Shown: positions 20,438-32,384 of the stretch, piece after piece | Position numbering within the stretch: position 1 is the stretch's first letter | Layout of the letters: every line of letters begins with the position of its first letter | Assembly (NCBI RefSeq): GCF_003205835.1 | Contig: NZ_CP029773.1 | Location: forward strand, 1,210,501 to 1,274,500 | DNA length: 64,000 bases | Source of the DNA: Stenotrophomonas maltophilia | GTDB lineage: Bacteria > Pseudomonadota > Gammaproteobacteria > Xanthomonadales > Xanthomonadaceae | Direction: 5' to 3' | Program-made: the position numbers and the translations under genes | The notes under the pieces: model-generated | The model's input: the letters and a program-made list of their open reading frames with translations, nothing else | The model's database searches: none | What the model was told of the DNA's origin: nothing

Positions 20438-20701
20438 ATGGCACATAAAAAGGGCGTAGGCTCCTCGCGCAACGGTCGCGACTCCAACCCGAAGTACCTG
20501 GGCGTCAAGATCTTCGGCGGCCAGGCCATCGAAGCCGGCAACATCATCGTGCGTCAGCGCGGCACCCAGTTCCACCCGGGTTCGGGCGTTGGCCTGGGCC
20601 GTGACCACACCCTGTTCGCCCTCGTGGACGGCAAGGTGGAGTTCTCGGTCAAGGGCGCCAAGAAGCGCCGCACCGTCAGCATCGTCTCGGCCGACGCCTG
20701 A
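20438..20701 (+). CDS. rpmA: 50S ribosomal protein L27
   Basis: 87 residues. [22 protein letters not shown] with the flexible N-terminus that reaches the peptidyl-transferase centre, and [19 protein letters not shown] lies before ATG 20438, 18 bases after rplU. Confidence 0.98.
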   Translation: MAHKKGVGSSRNGRDSNPKYLGVKIFGGQAIEAGNIIVRQRGTQFHPGSGVGLGRDHTLFALVDGKVEFSVKGAKKRRTVSIVSADA

Positions 20702-20750
20702 TCCAGGCATCGCCGGCACCCGTGCCTCGGCATGGGGGTGCTGCATGAAG

Positions 20751-20774
20751 AGCCCCGCTTCGGCGGGGCTTTTC
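20751..20774 (+). terminator. Terminator after rpmA
   Basis: AGCCCCGC-TTCG-GCGGGGCT followed by TTTT. Confidence 0.93.
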
Positions 20775-20779
20775 GTTAG

Positions 20780-21931
<1,152 letters not shown>

Positions 21932-21951
21932 TGCTGTTGTGGTTCCATGCG

Positions 21952-21978
21952 AAAAACCCGGCTTCGGCCGGGTTTTTC
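21952..21978 (+). terminator. Terminator after obgE
   Basis: AAAAACCCGGC-TTCG-GCCGGGTTTTT, ideal stem and T tract. Confidence 0.95.
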
Positions 21979-21986
21979 ATTTTCCG

Positions 21987-22043
21987 GTAGTGCCGGCCGC
22001 TGGCCGGCATTCCTCGGGGTTGCCGGCCAGCGGCCGGCACTAC
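21987..22043. repeat. SMAG repeat pair
   Basis: Inverted GTAG-headed arms between the obgE and rpsT terminators. Confidence 0.9.
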
Positions 22044-22056
22044 CGGATCGCGGGCA

Positions 22057-22083
22057 ACAAAAAACCCGGCCGGGGCCGGGTTC
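22057..22083 (-). terminator. Terminator after rpsT
   Basis: On the minus strand AACCCGGCC-cc-GGCCGGGTT followed by TTTT. Confidence 0.85.
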
Positions 22084-22126
22084 TTGTCTGCTGCCCGACC
22101 CCGAAGGGCAGGGCGGCAACGCCGGA

Positions 22127-22396
22127 TCAGGCGGCCTTGAGGGCCTTGATGCGGTCGTTCAGGCGGCTCTTGTGACGAGCAGCCTTGTTCTTGTGGATCA
22201 GGCCACGCGCGCTGAAGCGATCCAGGATCGGCTGGGCAACGGCGAAGGCGGCTTCGGCGCCGGCGGCATCGTTGGCGTCCAGCGCCTTGATCACTTTCTT
22301 GACAGCGGTGCGCAGCATCGAGCGCTGAGCCACGTTGCGCGCGTTGCGCACGACGGTCTGCTTGGCGCGCTTCTTGGCGGACTTGATATTGGCCAC
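22127..22396 (-). CDS. rpsT: 30S ribosomal protein S20
   Basis: 89 residues, very basic and helical: [26 protein letters not shown], with [18 protein letters not shown] at the C-terminus. It binds the 5' domain of 16S rRNA. It is transcribed away from murJ, which is the usual arrangement near mviN. Confidence 0.98.
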   Translation of the reverse strand: MANIKSAKKRAKQTVVRNARNVAQRSMLRTAVKKVIKALDANDAAGAEAAFAVAQPILDRFSARGLIHKNKAARHKSRLNDRIKALKAA

Positions 22397-22445
22397 GGTG
22401 GTGGTTTCCTGAAAAAATCGGTGTTATGGGAACAGCAAGCTAGCT

Positions 22446-22474
22446 AGTATGATGGCGTAAGAAATGCACGTCAA
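22446..22474 (-). promoter_or_regulatory. Promoter for rpsT
   Basis: On the minus strand TTGACG (22474-22469) and CATACT (22451-22446) with 17-base spacing, about 50 bases before the rpsT start. Confidence 0.65.
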
Positions 22475-22498
22475 GTCGATTGTCAAGAGGGACGCTGA

Positions 22499-24118
22499 GT
22501 GAGTTCACCCAAGTTGTTGCGGGGCCTGCTGTCGTTCAGCAGCATGACCATGGTCTCGCGCGTTCTCGGACTTGTCCGGGACTTCGTGGTGACCACCACG
22601 TTCGGCACCAACGCCATCACTGATGCTTTCTGGGTCGCCTTCAGGGTACCCAATTTCCTGCGCCGGTTGTTCGCCGAAGGGTCTTTCGCCACCGCTTTCG
22701 TGCCGGTGTTCACGGAAGTGAAGGAAACCCGCAGTCACGCCGAGCTGCGCGAACTGATGGCCCGGACCGCCGGCACCCTGGGCGGGGTGCTGATGCTGGT
22801 CACCGCGCTGGCGCTGATCTTCGCGCCGCAGCTGGCCTCGGTCTTCTCAAGTGGTGTTGATACCGATCCGGTCAAGCAGGGCCTGCTGGTCGACCTGTTC
22901 CGCCTGACCTTCCCGTTCCTGCTGTTCGTGTCGCTGACCGCACTGGCCGGCGGCGCGCTGAACAGCTTCCAGCGCTTCGCGATGCCGGCGCTGACCCCGG
23001 TCATCCTCAACCTGTGCATGATCGCCGGCGCGCTGTGGCTGGCGCCGCGGCTGGGCGGCACCCCGGAAAAGCAGATCCTGGCGCTGGGCTGGGCGGTACT
23101 CGCCGCCGGCATCCTGCAGCTGCTCTTCCAGTTGCCCTCGCTGAAGGGCATCAACCTGCTGACCCTGCCGCGCTGGGGCTGGAGCCATCCGGGCGTGCGC
23201 AAGGTGATGACGCTGATGGTGCCGACCCTGTTCGGTTCCTCGGTGGCGCAGATCAACCTGCTGCTGGATACCGTCATCGCGGCCAAGCTGACCGACGGCT
23301 CGCAGTCCTGGCTGTCGCTGGCCGATCGCTTCCTGGAGCTGCCGCTGGGCGTGTTCGGCGTGGCGCTGGGCACGGTGATCCTGCCGGCGCTGGCCCGCCA
23401 CCACGTCAGTACCGACCGCGAGGGTTTCTCGCGCTCGCTGGACTGGGGCCTGCGCATGACCCTGCTGATCTCGGTGCCGGCCATGTTGGGCCTGCTGCTG
23501 CTGGCCGAACCGCTGATCGCGACCATTTTCCAGCACGGCCAGTTCAGTGCCTTCGATACCCGCATGACCGCGCTGTCGGTGTACGGCCTGAGCTTCGGCC
23601 TGCCGGCGTTCGCCCTGCTGAAGGTGGTGCTGCCGGCGTTCTATGCCCGGCAGGACACCAAGACCCCGGTCCGTGCCGGCGTGGCCGCGCTGGTGGCCAA
23701 CATGGTGTTCAACTTCGCCCTGCTGGCCGTGCTGTACCAGGTCATGGTGCCGGACGAGCTGAAAGCGCAGGGCGTGATGGCTGCCATCGGCAAGCAGCCG
23801 GGCCTGCACCTGGCGCTGGGCATTGCCAGCGCGCTGTCCAGTTACCTGAACCTGGGCCTGCTGTGGTACTGGCTGGGCAAGACCGACGTCTACCAGCGCC
23901 GGCCGGGCTGGGGCGGCTATCTGGTACGCCTGGTGCTGGCCTGCGTGGCCATGGTTGGCGTGCTGCTGGCCCTGCTGCACTGGCTGCCGGGCTTCTCCGC
24001 GATGAGTGTGTGGGAGCGGATCGGTGCCCTGGCGCTGCTGGTCGGCGGCGGCGGCGCGACCTACGCGGTGGCCATGCTGGCGATGGGCTTCCGCCCACGC
24101 GACCTGCGCGGGCATTGA
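22499..24118 (+). CDS. murJ: Lipid II flippase MurJ
   Basis: 539 residues with about 14 membrane helices. GTG start with AGAGGGA upstream. Diagnostic: LLSFSSMTMVSRVLGLVRDFVV, AFWVAFRVPNFLRRLFAEGSFATAFVPVF, LPLGVFGVALGTVILPALA and LLLLAEPLIATIFQHGQF. It flips lipid II across the inner membrane. It starts the murJ-ribF-ileS-lspA-ispH block. Confidence 0.97.
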   Translation: MSSPKLLRGLLSFSSMTMVSRVLGLVRDFVVTTTFGTNAITDAFWVAFRVPNFLRRLFAEGSFATAFVPVFTEVKETRSHAELRELMARTAGTLGGVLMLVTALALIFAPQLASVFSSGVDTDPVKQGLLVDLFRLTFPFLLFVSLTALAGGALNSFQRFAMPALTPVILNLCMIAGALWLAPRLGGTPEKQILALGWAVLAAGILQLLFQLPSLKGINLLTLPRWGWSHPGVRKVMTLMVPTLFGSSVAQINLLLDTVIAAKLTDGSQSWLSLADRFLELPLGVFGVALGTVILPALARHHVSTDREGFSRSLDWGLRMTLLISVPAMLGLLLLAEPLIATIFQHGQFSAFDTRMTALSVYGLSFGLPAFALLKVVLPAFYARQDTKTPVRAGVAALVANMVFNFALLAVLYQVMVPDELKAQGVMAAIGKQPGLHLALGIASALSSYLNLGLLWYWLGKTDVYQRRPGWGGYLVRLVLACVAMVGVLLALLHWLPGFSAMSVWERIGALALLVGGGGATYAVAMLAMGFRPRDLRGH

Positions 24119-24193
24119 TCGCGGCCCGTGGCGGCTATACTTCAGGGTTACACCATTGAAGCGGCGGCCCCGGTCGGGCCGGAACGAGAGTTG

Positions 24194-25141
24194 ATGAGCA
24201 GGCTGTTCAGAAGCGTCGAGGGCGGGGAGCTGTTCCCCAACGGAAGCGTGGTCTGTATCGGCGCATTCGACGGCCTCCATCTGGGCCATCGTGCGCTGGT
24301 GCGCCATGCGGTTGCCCGCGCGCGCGCCTTGGGCGTGGCCGCCGTGGCCGTGGCATTCGAGCCGCTGCCGCGTGAATTCTTCGCCCAGGGCACGCCGCCG
24401 CCGCGGCTGACCCTGGCGCGCAGCAAGGTCGAGATCCTGCGCGAGCTCGGCGTCGATGCGGTCGGCCTGCTGCGTTTCGACGCGGCGATGGCGGCGATGC
24501 CGGCCGAGACCTTCGTGCGCCAGTTGCTGGTCAAGCGCCTGGGTGCGCGTGAGGTCTGGATCGGCCCGGAGTTCTGCTTCGGCAACCGCCGCCGTGGCGA
24601 TCTGGCCCTGCTGCAGAAGCTGGGCGCCGAGCTGGGCTTCAGCGCTGGCGAGATCGAAGCGGTGGATCTGCACGGCGAGCGCATCTCCAGCACCCGCATC
24701 CGCCAGCTGCTGCAGGACGGCGATTTCGCCCGTGCCGGCGACCTGCTCGGCCGTCCCTACGCGATCAGCGGGCGGGTGGTGCGCGGCCGCCAGCTCGGTC
24801 GTACGCTGGGCTTCCCCACTGCCAACCTGCGCTTCCCGAAGACCCCGGCACTGTCGGGCATCTACGCAACCTGGGTGCACGGCGTGTTCGACCAGCCCTG
24901 GCCTTCGGTGTCCAGCTTCGGTACGCGGCCGACCGTGGACGGCGTGGAGCCGTTGCTGGAAGCCCATCTGTTCGATTTCCAGGGCGACCTGTACGGGCGC
25001 CACATCGACGTGGAGTTCGTCGCCAAGCTGCGCGACGAAGAGAAATTCAATGATCTGGCGGCACTGACCGACCAGATGCACCGCGATGCCGAACAGGCGC
25101 GCGCCATCCTTTCCGAACATAGATTGCGAGCCACTGCGTGA
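24194..25141 (+). CDS. ribF: Bifunctional riboflavin kinase/FAD synthetase
   Basis: 315 residues from ATG 24194. N-terminal FAD synthetase ([16 protein letters not shown] nucleotidyltransferase motif, [17 protein letters not shown]) and C-terminal flavokinase ([54 protein letters not shown]). Its TGA overlaps the GTG of ileS. Confidence 0.96.
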   Translation: MSRLFRSVEGGELFPNGSVVCIGAFDGLHLGHRALVRHAVARARALGVAAVAVAFEPLPREFFAQGTPPPRLTLARSKVEILRELGVDAVGLLRFDAAMAAMPAETFVRQLLVKRLGAREVWIGPEFCFGNRRRGDLALLQKLGAELGFSAGEIEAVDLHGERISSTRIRQLLQDGDFARAGDLLGRPYAISGRVVRGRQLGRTLGFPTANLRFPKTPALSGIYATWVHGVFDQPWPSVSSFGTRPTVDGVEPLLEAHLFDFQGDLYGRHIDVEFVAKLRDEEKFNDLAALTDQMHRDAEQARAILSEHRLRATA

Positions 25142-27969
25142 GCCAGGACTACAAGACCACCCTGAACCTGCCAGCCACCGAATTCCCGATGCGCGGCGAC
25201 CTGCCCAAGCGCGAGCCGGGCATTCTGGCGCGGTGGGAAGAGCAGGGGCTCTACCAGCAGCTGCGCGACAACGCCGCCGGCCGCCCGCTGTTCGTGCTGC
25301 ATGATGGCCCGCCGTACGCCAACGGCCGCATCCACCTGGGCCACGCGGTCAACAAGATCCTGAAGGACATCATCGTCAAGTCGCGCTACCTGGCCGGCTT
25401 CGACGCGCCCTACGTGCCGGGCTGGGACTGCCATGGCCTGCCGATCGAAATCGCGGTCGAGAAGAAGTGGGGCAAGGTCGGCACCAAGCTCGACGCCGTC
25501 GAATTCCGCCAGAAGTGCCGCGAGTTCGCCGAAGAGCAGATCAACATCCAGCGCGTGGACTTCAAGCGCCTGGGCGTGACCGGCGACTGGGACAACCCGT
25601 ACAAGACCCTGAGCTTCGACTTCGAAGCCAACGAGATCCGTGCGCTGGCCAAGGTCGTGGCCAATGGCCACCTGGTGCGTGGCGCCAAGCCGGTGTACTG
25701 GTGCTTCGACTGTGGCTCGGCGCTGGCGGAGGCCGAGATCGAGTACCAGGAAAAGGAATCGCCGGCGATCGACGTGGCCTACGCCGCGCGCGATGCGCAG
25801 GCCATCGGCCAGGCGTTCGGTGTGAGCGTGCCGGCTGATGTGGAAGTGGCCGTGCCGATCTGGACCACCACCCCGTGGACGCTGCCGGCTTCGCTGGCGG
25901 TGTCGCTGGGCGCGGAGATCAACTACGTGCTGGCCGAAGGCCCGGCGCACAACGGCAAGCGCCGTTGGCTGGTGCTGGCCGCGGCGCTGGCCGAGCGCGC
26001 GCTGCAGCGCTATGGCGTCGAAAACGTGGTGCTGCACGGTGAAACCACCGGTGCCGCGCTGGAGAACCAGCTGCTGGCGCACCCGTTCTACCCGGAGCGC
26101 GAGATCCTGGTGCTCAACGGCGACCACGTCTCCGACGAGGACGGTACCGGTGCGGTGCACACCGCCCCCGGCCACGGCCAGGAAGACTTCGTGGTCAGCC
26201 AGAAGTACGGCCTGCTGGACAAGTACAACGCTGGCCAGGTGACCCCGATCGACGGCCGTGGCGTGTACCTGGAATCGACCCCGCCGGCCGGTGACGTGGT
26301 GCTGGCTGGCCAGCACCTGTGGAAGGCGCAGGAGGCCATCGTCGGCGTGCTGCGCGACAACGGTTCGCTGCTGGCCTTCCACCCGATCCGCCACAGCTAC
26401 CCGCACTGCTGGCGCCACAAGACGCCGGTGGTGTTCCGCGCCACCCCGCAGTGGTTCATCTCGATGGACAAGGCCAACCTGCGCAACGATGCGCTGGCCG
26501 CCATCGACACCGTCGGCTGGTTCCCGACCTGGGGCAAGGCGCGCATCCAGAGCATGGTCGACGGTCGTCCGGACTGGACCATCTCGCGCCAGCGCACCTG
26601 GGGCGTGCCGATCGCACTGTTCACCCATCGCCAGACCGGCGAGATCCACCCGCGTTCGGTGGAGCTGATGCAGCAGGTCGCCGATCGCGTCGAAGCCGAG
26701 GGCATCGACGTGTGGTACTCGCTGGATGCCGCCGAACTGCTGGGCGCCGAGGCCGCCGACTACGAGAAGGTCACCGACATCCTCGACGTCTGGTTCGATT
26801 CGGGCGTGACCCATGAAGGCGTGCTTGCCGCGCGCGGCTTCGGCAAGCCGGCCGACCTGTACCTGGAAGGTTCCGACCAGCACCGCGGCTGGTTCCAGTC
26901 CTCGCTGCTGACCGGCGTGGCGATCGACAAGCGCGCGCCGTACAAGCAGTGCCTGACCCACGGCTTCACCGTGGACGAGCACGGCCGCAAGATGTCCAAG
27001 TCGCTGGGCAACGGCATCGAGCCGCAGGACATCATGAACAAGCTGGGCGCGGACATCCTGCGCCTGTGGATCGCCTCGGCCGACTACAGCAACGAGATGT
27101 CGCTGTCGCAGGAGATCCTCAAGCGCAACGCCGACGCCTACCGTCGCCTGCGCAACACCGCGCGCTTCCTGCTCGGCAACCTGGACGGCTTCGACCCGGC
27201 CCAGCACCTGCGCCCGCTCGACCAGATGGTCGCGCTGGACCGCTGGATCGTGCATCGCGCGTGGGAGCTGCAGGAGAAGATCAAGGCAGCCTACGACGGC
27301 TACAACATGGCCGAGATCGTGCAGCTGCTGCTGAACTTCTGCAGCGTGGACCTGGGCTCGCTGTACCTGGACGTGACCAAGGACCGCCTGTACACGATGC
27401 CGACCGATTCGCACGGTCGCCGTTCGGCACAGAGCGCGATGTACCACATCGCCGAAGCGTTCACCCGCTGGGTGGCGCCGATCCTGACCTTCACCGCCGA
27501 CGAGCTGTGGGGCTACCTGCCGGGCGAGCATGCCGGCCATGTGCTGTTCACCACCTGGTACGACGGCCTGGCGCCGCTGCCGGCCGATGCCCAGCTCAAC
27601 GCCGCCGACTTCGACCAGCTGCTGGCCGTGCGCGAACAGGTGGCCAAGGTGCTCGAACCGATGCGTGCCAACGGCGCCATCGGTGCCGCGCTGGAAGCGG
27701 AGATCACCATCGCCGCCAACGAGGAGCAGGCCGCGAAGTGGCAGCCGCTGGCCGATGAACTGCGCTTCCTGTTCATCAGTGGCGACGTGCAGGTGCGCCC
27801 GGCGACCACCGACGAGGTGTTCGTCAGCGCCCAGCCGACTACCAAGGCCAAGTGCGTGCGCTGCTGGCACCACCGCGCCGACGTCGGCAGCAACGCCGAT
27901 CATCCGGAACTGTGCGGCCGTTGCGTGAGCAACGTGACCGGCACCGGCGAAGTGCGGAGCTGGTTCTGA
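25138..27969 (+). CDS. ileS: Isoleucyl-tRNA synthetase
   Basis: 943 residues, GTG start overlapping the ribF stop. HIGH-type motif HLGH near residue 66 ([16 protein letters not shown]), KMSKS at 618-622, editing-domain motifs ([28 protein letters not shown]) and a C-terminal zinc finger ([12 protein letters not shown]... CGRCVSNV). It charges tRNA-Ile and edits Val. Expression is coupled to ribF and lspA. Confidence 0.98.
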   Translation: MSQDYKTTLNLPATEFPMRGDLPKREPGILARWEEQGLYQQLRDNAAGRPLFVLHDGPPYANGRIHLGHAVNKILKDIIVKSRYLAGFDAPYVPGWDCHGLPIEIAVEKKWGKVGTKLDAVEFRQKCREFAEEQINIQRVDFKRLGVTGDWDNPYKTLSFDFEANEIRALAKVVANGHLVRGAKPVYWCFDCGSALAEAEIEYQEKESPAIDVAYAARDAQAIGQAFGVSVPADVEVAVPIWTTTPWTLPASLAVSLGAEINYVLAEGPAHNGKRRWLVLAAALAERALQRYGVENVVLHGETTGAALENQLLAHPFYPEREILVLNGDHVSDEDGTGAVHTAPGHGQEDFVVSQKYGLLDKYNAGQVTPIDGRGVYLESTPPAGDVVLAGQHLWKAQEAIVGVLRDNGSLLAFHPIRHSYPHCWRHKTPVVFRATPQWFISMDKANLRNDALAAIDTVGWFPTWGKARIQSMVDGRPDWTISRQRTWGVPIALFTHRQTGEIHPRSVELMQQVADRVEAEGIDVWYSLDAAELLGAEAADYEKVTDILDVWFDSGVTHEGVLAARGFGKPADLYLEGSDQHRGWFQSSLLTGVAIDKRAPYKQCLTHGFTVDEHGRKMSKSLGNGIEPQDIMNKLGADILRLWIASADYSNEMSLSQEILKRNADAYRRLRNTARFLLGNLDGFDPAQHLRPLDQMVALDRWIVHRAWELQEKIKAAYDGYNMAEIVQLLLNFCSVDLGSLYLDVTKDRLYTMPTDSHGRRSAQSAMYHIAEAFTRWVAPILTFTADELWGYLPGEHAGHVLFTTWYDGLAPLPADAQLNAADFDQLLAVREQVAKVLEPMRANGAIGAALEAEITIAANEEQAAKWQPLADELRFLFISGDVQVRPATTDEVFVSAQPTTKAKCVRCWHHRADVGSNADHPELCGRCVSNVTGTGEVRSWF

Positions 27970-28493
27970 TGGCCGCGCCCCGTCCGCATCCGAACGCCCT
28001 GGTCTGGCTGCTGCTGTCGGCCGCCATCATCGGCCTGGACCAGTGGTCCAAGGCCTGGGTGCTGTCGAGCCTGCCGGAGTTCCAGCCGGTGGTGGTCATT
28101 GATGGCTTCTGGAACTGGTACCGCACCTACAACACCGGTGCGGCGTTCAGTTTCCTGAGCGATGCCGGTGGCTGGCAGAAGTACTTCTTCACCGCGCTGG
28201 CCATCGCCATCAGCGGCCTGATGGCCTGGTGGCTGCGCGGCACCGCCCGCGGCAACTGGAAGGCCGCGGTGCCGTACGCGCTGATCATCGGCGGCGCCAT
28301 CGGCAACGTGATCGACCGCCAGGTGCATGGTCACGTGGTCGATTTCATCCAGTGGTACGTGGGCAGCTACACCTGGCCCTCGTTCAACATCGCCGATTCG
28401 GCCATCGTGGTGGGTGCCATCGGCATTGCCCTGTTTGGCCTGTTCGACGGCAAGTCCGCCAAAAAGGCGGATAATGCCAACCCGAAACCGTAA
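27969..28493 (+). CDS. lspA: Prolipoprotein signal peptidase
   Basis: 174 residues with four membrane helices. The ATG overlaps the ileS stop (TGATG). Aspartyl-protease motifs: [19 protein letters not shown] (first catalytic Asp) and [11 protein letters not shown] (second). It cleaves lipoprotein signal peptides in the inner membrane, so it would mature the lipoprotein immunity protein encoded in the island. Confidence 0.97.
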   Translation: MAAPRPHPNALVWLLLSAAIIGLDQWSKAWVLSSLPEFQPVVVIDGFWNWYRTYNTGAAFSFLSDAGGWQKYFFTALAIAISGLMAWWLRGTARGNWKAAVPYALIIGGAIGNVIDRQVHGHVVDFIQWYVGSYTWPSFNIADSAIVVGAIGIALFGLFDGKSAKKADNANPKP

Positions 28494-28520
28494 GCCGGCC
28501 GCTGCCGGGAGATTGAACTG

Positions 28521-29471
28521 ATGGATGTGCTGCTCGCCAACCCGCGTGGTTTCTGTGCCGGTGTCGATCGTGCGATCGAGATCGTCAAGCGCGCGATCGA
28601 AACGCTGGGCGCGCCCATCTACGTCCGCCATGAAGTGGTGCACAACCGCTTCGTGGTCGACGACCTGAAGCAGCGCGGCGCGATCTTCGTCGAGGAACTC
28701 GACGAAGTGCCGGACAACAACACGGTGATCTTCAGCGCGCACGGCGTGTCGCAGGCCGTGCGCCAGGAAGCCGAGCGCCGTGGCCTGAAGGTGTTCGATG
28801 CCACCTGCCCGCTGGTGACCAAGGTTCATTTCGAAGTTGCCCGCCATTGCCGTGCCGGCCGTGACGTGGTGCTGATCGGCCATGCCGGTCATCCGGAAGT
28901 GGAAGGCACCATGGGCCAGTGGAACCGCGAAGCGGGGACCGGCCAGATCTATCTGGTGGAAGACGTGGAGCAGGTTGCCACGCTGCACATCAACCAGCCG
29001 GACAACTTTGCCTACACCACCCAGACCACGCTGTCGGTGGACGATACGCGCGGCATCATCGATGCGCTGCGTGAGCGCTTCCCGGCGATGCAGGGCCCGA
29101 AGAACGACGATATCTGCTACGCCACGCAGAACCGCCAGGACGCCGTGCGCGACCTGGCCAAGCGCTGCGACCTGGTGCTGGTGGTCGGTTCGCCGAACAG
29201 CTCCAACTCCAACCGCTTGAGTGAGCTGGCCCGCCGCGAAGGCGTGGAGTCGTACCTGATCGACGGTGCGCACGAGATCGATCCGGCATGGGTGGCCGGC
29301 AAGCAGCACATTGGCGTGACCGCCGGTGCCTCGGCGCCGCAGGTGCTGGTCGATGGCGTGCTGGCGCGCCTGGCCGAGCTGGGTGCCACCGGCGTGGGCG
29401 AGCTGGATGGCGAACCGGAATCGATGGTGTTCGCGCTGCCGAAGGAACTGCGCCTGCGCCTGGTCGACTGA
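28521..29471 (+). CDS. ispH: 4-hydroxy-3-methylbut-2-enyl diphosphate reductase
   Basis: 316 residues. Last step of the MEP pathway, making IPP and DMAPP. The three [4Fe-4S] cluster Cys are present: Cys12 (NPRGFCAGV), Cys96 (DATCPLV) and Cys199 ([11 protein letters not shown]). [12 protein letters not shown] and SAHGVS motifs, plus [11 protein letters not shown], agree. Completes the ileS-lspA-ispH block. Confidence 0.98.
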   Translation: MDVLLANPRGFCAGVDRAIEIVKRAIETLGAPIYVRHEVVHNRFVVDDLKQRGAIFVEELDEVPDNNTVIFSAHGVSQAVRQEAERRGLKVFDATCPLVTKVHFEVARHCRAGRDVVLIGHAGHPEVEGTMGQWNREAGTGQIYLVEDVEQVATLHINQPDNFAYTTQTTLSVDDTRGIIDALRERFPAMQGPKNDDICYATQNRQDAVRDLAKRCDLVLVVGSPNSSNSNRLSELARREGVESYLIDGAHEIDPAWVAGKQHIGVTAGASAPQVLVDGVLARLAELGATGVGELDGEPESMVFALPKELRLRLVD

Positions 29472-29485
29472 CCGGGAAGCGCCTC

Positions 29486-29504
29486 ATCCACGCATGGCGT
29501 GGAT
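29486..29504. repeat. Hairpin ATCCACGC-atg-GCGTGGAT
   Basis: Eight-bp stem followed by CTAC. Similar ATCCA...CACGCGTGGAT sequences occur near 62180-62200, so it is a member of a dispersed small-palindrome family. Confidence 0.65.
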
Positions 29505-29520
29505 CTACTGAAACTGCTCT

Positions 29521-29587
29521 GGTGGGTGCGAACCAGCACAAGGTGGCTGCAAACCAGCACAAGGTGGGTGCGAACCTTGGTTCGCAC
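29521..29587. repeat. 21-bp tandem repeat (2.7 copies) ending in a hairpin
   Basis: Units GGTGGGTGCGAACCAGCACA(A) and GGTGGCTGCAAACCAGCACA(A), then a partial third copy. The third copy pairs with GGTTCGCAC to form a 9-bp stem (29568-29576 / 29579-29587). No coding signal. Confidence 0.75.
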
Positions 29588-29693
29588 GCTTCTGGACATG
29601 CACGAATGGGCGCTCGCCCATGACCTTTGGCCATGGGGCGGGGCACTTTACGGGCCTAGCATCGGAAGATTCTCCGTTGTTGGAAGTTGCCCG

Positions 29694-31577
29694 ATGAAGA
29701 CCCGAGCCTTGGCGATGTCGTTGCTGTTCGCGCTGGCGGCCACGCCTGCACTTGCGCAGACCTCGCCACCGGCGAACGCGGCGGCTCCCGGCCTGCTGCG
29801 CATCGATGTCGACGCGCGCGATCTGGCCCGGCGCATCTTCAAGGTGACCGCTACGGTGCCGGCCAAGCCCGGCCCGATGACCCTGCTGTACCCGCAGTGG
29901 ATTCCCGGCAACCATTCGCCCACCGGCCCGATCGACAAGCTGGCCGGCCTGCGCGTGACGGCCAACGGCAAGCCGCTGGCCTGGCAGCGTGACCAGTTCA
30001 ACGTCTATGCGTTCAAGGTGAACGTGCCCGAGGGCGTGAGCGAGATCGTCGCCCACTTCGATTTCCTGTCCTCGCAGGGCGGCAGCCAGGGCCGGGTGGT
30101 GATGACCCCGGAAATGCTCAACCTGCAGTGGAACGCCAACTCGCTGTATCCGGCCGGTGTCGATGCGCGGCAGCTGCAGGCGCAGGCCAGCGTGACGCTG
30201 CCCAAGGGCTGGTCATTCGCCACCGCACTGGAGACCGCGCGCCGCGACGGTGACACCGTGGTGTTCAAGCCGATTTCGTATGACCATCTGGTTGATTCGC
30301 CCTTGTTCGCCGGCGAGCACTACCAGCGCATCGATCTCGACCCGGGCGCGAAGGTGCCAGTGCACCTCAACGTGTTTGCCGACGACGCCAAGTCGCTGAA
30401 GCCGAGCGAGGCACAGATCACGATGCACCGCGCGCTGGTGCAGCAGGCCGACAAGCTCTACGGTGCGCGCCACTACAACCACTATGAGTTCCTGCTGGCG
30501 TTGACCGACCGTCTCGGCGGCATCGGCCTGGAGCATCACCGCTCCAGCGAGAACAGCGCCGATCCGGGCTACTTCACCGAATGGGACAGCAACGCGTGGA
30601 TGCGCGACCTGCTGCCGCACGAGTACACCCATTCCTGGAACGGCAAGTACCGCCGCGGCGCCGATCTGGCCACCGCCAATTTCAACGTGCCGATGGGCGA
30701 CAGCCTGCTGTGGGTGTACGAGGGCCAGACCCAGTTCTGGGGCCAGGTGCTGGCCGCACGCTCGGGGCTGTGGTCGGTCGCGCAGGCGCGCGACATGCTG
30801 GCCAACGTGGCCGCGACCTATGACCGTGGTCGCCCGGGCCTGGCCTGGCGGCCGCTGCAGGACACCACCAACGACCCGACCATCGCCCAGCGCCGCACGT
30901 TGCCCTACCGCAACTACCAGATGAGCGAGGACTACTACTCCGGCGGCCAGATGCTGTGGCTGGAAGTGGAGGGCAAGCTGCGCGAACTGAGCGGCAATCG
31001 CCGCAGCCTGGACGACTTCGCACGCGCCTTCTTCGGGGTCGGTAATGGCGATTGGGACGTCAACCCGTACACCTTCGATGATGTGGTCGCGACCTTGAAC
31101 GGCATCGCGCCGTACGACTGGGCGACGTTCCTGCGCGGGCGCCTGGACGGACATGGTTCGTTGACCGGCGGCCTGGAACTGGCGGGCTGGAAGCTGGTTT
31201 ACCGCGATACCCCGAACGACGCCTACAAGGCGCAGGAAAAGCGCGCCAAGGCCGCGTTGCTGGCGTACTCGCTGGGTGCGACCGTGCTCGACAACGGCAC
31301 GGTCGGTGACGTGATCTGGGACAGTCCGGCGTTCAACGCCGGTCTTGCACCGGGCATGAAGGTGATCGCGGTTGGCGGCCGTGAATACAGCAGCCAGCGC
31401 TTGAAGGACGCCGTCGCCGGCGCGGCGAAGGACAAGGCGCCGATCGTGTTGCTGGTGAAGCAGTTCGATCGCATCGAAACGATGAGCATCGCCTACCACG
31501 GTGGCCTGCAGTACCCGGTGCTGGAGCGCATCGCCGGCAAGCCTGACCGCCTGGCGGACCTGTGGAAGGCGCGATGA
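29694..31577 (+). CDS. Exported M61-family (glycyl aminopeptidase-like) metallopeptidase
   Basis: 627 residues from ATG 29694, with signal peptide (LAMSLLFALAATPALA). The N-terminal beta domain is followed by the catalytic domain: zinc motif HEYTH at residues 309-313 (LLPHEYTHSWNGKYR) and third ligand Glu343 (WVYEGQTQFWG). A C-terminal PDZ-like domain follows (VIWDSPAFNAGLAPGMKVIAVGG). Probably periplasmic peptidase acting on N-terminal Gly/Ala peptides, as in the family. The stop overlaps the next ATG. Confidence 0.94.
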   Translation: MKTRALAMSLLFALAATPALAQTSPPANAAAPGLLRIDVDARDLARRIFKVTATVPAKPGPMTLLYPQWIPGNHSPTGPIDKLAGLRVTANGKPLAWQRDQFNVYAFKVNVPEGVSEIVAHFDFLSSQGGSQGRVVMTPEMLNLQWNANSLYPAGVDARQLQAQASVTLPKGWSFATALETARRDGDTVVFKPISYDHLVDSPLFAGEHYQRIDLDPGAKVPVHLNVFADDAKSLKPSEAQITMHRALVQQADKLYGARHYNHYEFLLALTDRLGGIGLEHHRSSENSADPGYFTEWDSNAWMRDLLPHEYTHSWNGKYRRGADLATANFNVPMGDSLLWVYEGQTQFWGQVLAARSGLWSVAQARDMLANVAATYDRGRPGLAWRPLQDTTNDPTIAQRRTLPYRNYQMSEDYYSGGQMLWLEVEGKLRELSGNRRSLDDFARAFFGVGNGDWDVNPYTFDDVVATLNGIAPYDWATFLRGRLDGHGSLTGGLELAGWKLVYRDTPNDAYKAQEKRAKAALLAYSLGATVLDNGTVGDVIWDSPAFNAGLAPGMKVIAVGGREYSSQRLKDAVAGAAKDKAPIVLLVKQFDRIETMSIAYHGGLQYPVLERIAGKPDRLADLWKAR

Positions 31578-32239
31578 AACCGCGCGCCCGCGATGGCGTG
31601 ATCCTGCTGATGGCGGTCCTCGCCATCGTCGGTGCCTACCTGCAGGGTGACGGACGCTGGCTGCACTGGCTGGCCAAGCCGGCTACCACGCTGTTGATCG
31701 CTGCCATCGCCTGGCGCGTGCACGATCCCGCGCAACCGTTCTATCGGCGAGCGGTGCTGGCCGGCATGCTGCTGTCGTGCGTGGGCGACATCGCGCTGAT
31801 GCTGCCGATGGACGCGTTCGTGCCGGGGCTGGTCGCGTTCCTGTTGGCGCACCTCTGCTACATCGTCGCTTTCCGCGATGGCCTGCACGCCGGTCGTGGC
31901 CTGCTCGCCGCCAGCGTCCTGCTCGGCGCGTTTGCAGTACTCAATGTACTTGGCCTGTGGCCGCACCTGCCCGCACCGATGCGCATTCCGGTGTTGGCCT
32001 ACGTGGTGGTGCTGGCCTCGATGGCGGTGCTGGCCTTGGCACGCCAGTGGCGCCGGCCACAGCCCGATGCCGTGGAAGCCGGAAGCGCCCGCTGGGCTGC
32101 GGCAGGGGCATTGCTGTTCGTGGCCAGCGATTCACTGCTGGCCTGGGACCGCTTCGCCGGCGGCCTGCCGCTGGCCAGCCTGCTGGTGTTGTCCACCTAC
32201 TATGGCGCGCAGTACGCCATCGCGCGCTCGGTGAAATAG
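31574..32239 (+). CDS. YhhN-family (lysoplasmalogenase-like) membrane protein
   Basis: 221 residues with about seven or eight membrane helices; ATGA overlap with the M61 gene. Family features: WLAKPATTLLIAA near the N-terminus, AGMLLSCVGDIALML, FLLAHLCYIVAF and the C-terminal GALLFVASDSLLAWDRF with conserved Asp residues. YhhN/TMEM86 proteins cleave vinyl-ether lysophospholipids in animals; the bacterial substrate is uncertain. Confidence 0.9.
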   Translation: MKPRARDGVILLMAVLAIVGAYLQGDGRWLHWLAKPATTLLIAAIAWRVHDPAQPFYRRAVLAGMLLSCVGDIALMLPMDAFVPGLVAFLLAHLCYIVAFRDGLHAGRGLLAASVLLGAFAVLNVLGLWPHLPAPMRIPVLAYVVVLASMAVLALARQWRRPQPDAVEAGSARWAAAGALLFVASDSLLAWDRFAGGLPLASLLVLSTYYGAQYAIARSVK

Positions 32240-32241
32240 CA

Positions 32242-32314
32242 AAAAGGGGACGGAGGGGATTAAGTCGTATGCAGCATCAAGGCATATGCGACTTAATCCC
32301 CTCCGTCCCCTTTT
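32242..32314. repeat. Long hairpin repeat AAAAGGGGACGGAGGGGATT...
   Basis: 26-bp perfect stem (32242-32267 / 32289-32314) with a partly paired loop. Same family as the inner hairpin at 12574-12628. With TTTT at the end of the right arm, it could also terminate the M61-YhhN transcript. Confidence 0.88.
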
Positions 32315-32384
32315 CTGTTGTCTGCCGGGGCCACGCCATGCGTGGTGTGCACCGCAGGCGAGTGCCGACTGCCCTTGCGCCCTG

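Noticed and set aside
24862..27903. Antisense open frame of 1013 codons opposite ileS and ribF
   Set aside because: Same GC-skewed shadow effect; composition is typical of reverse frames and ileS is certain.
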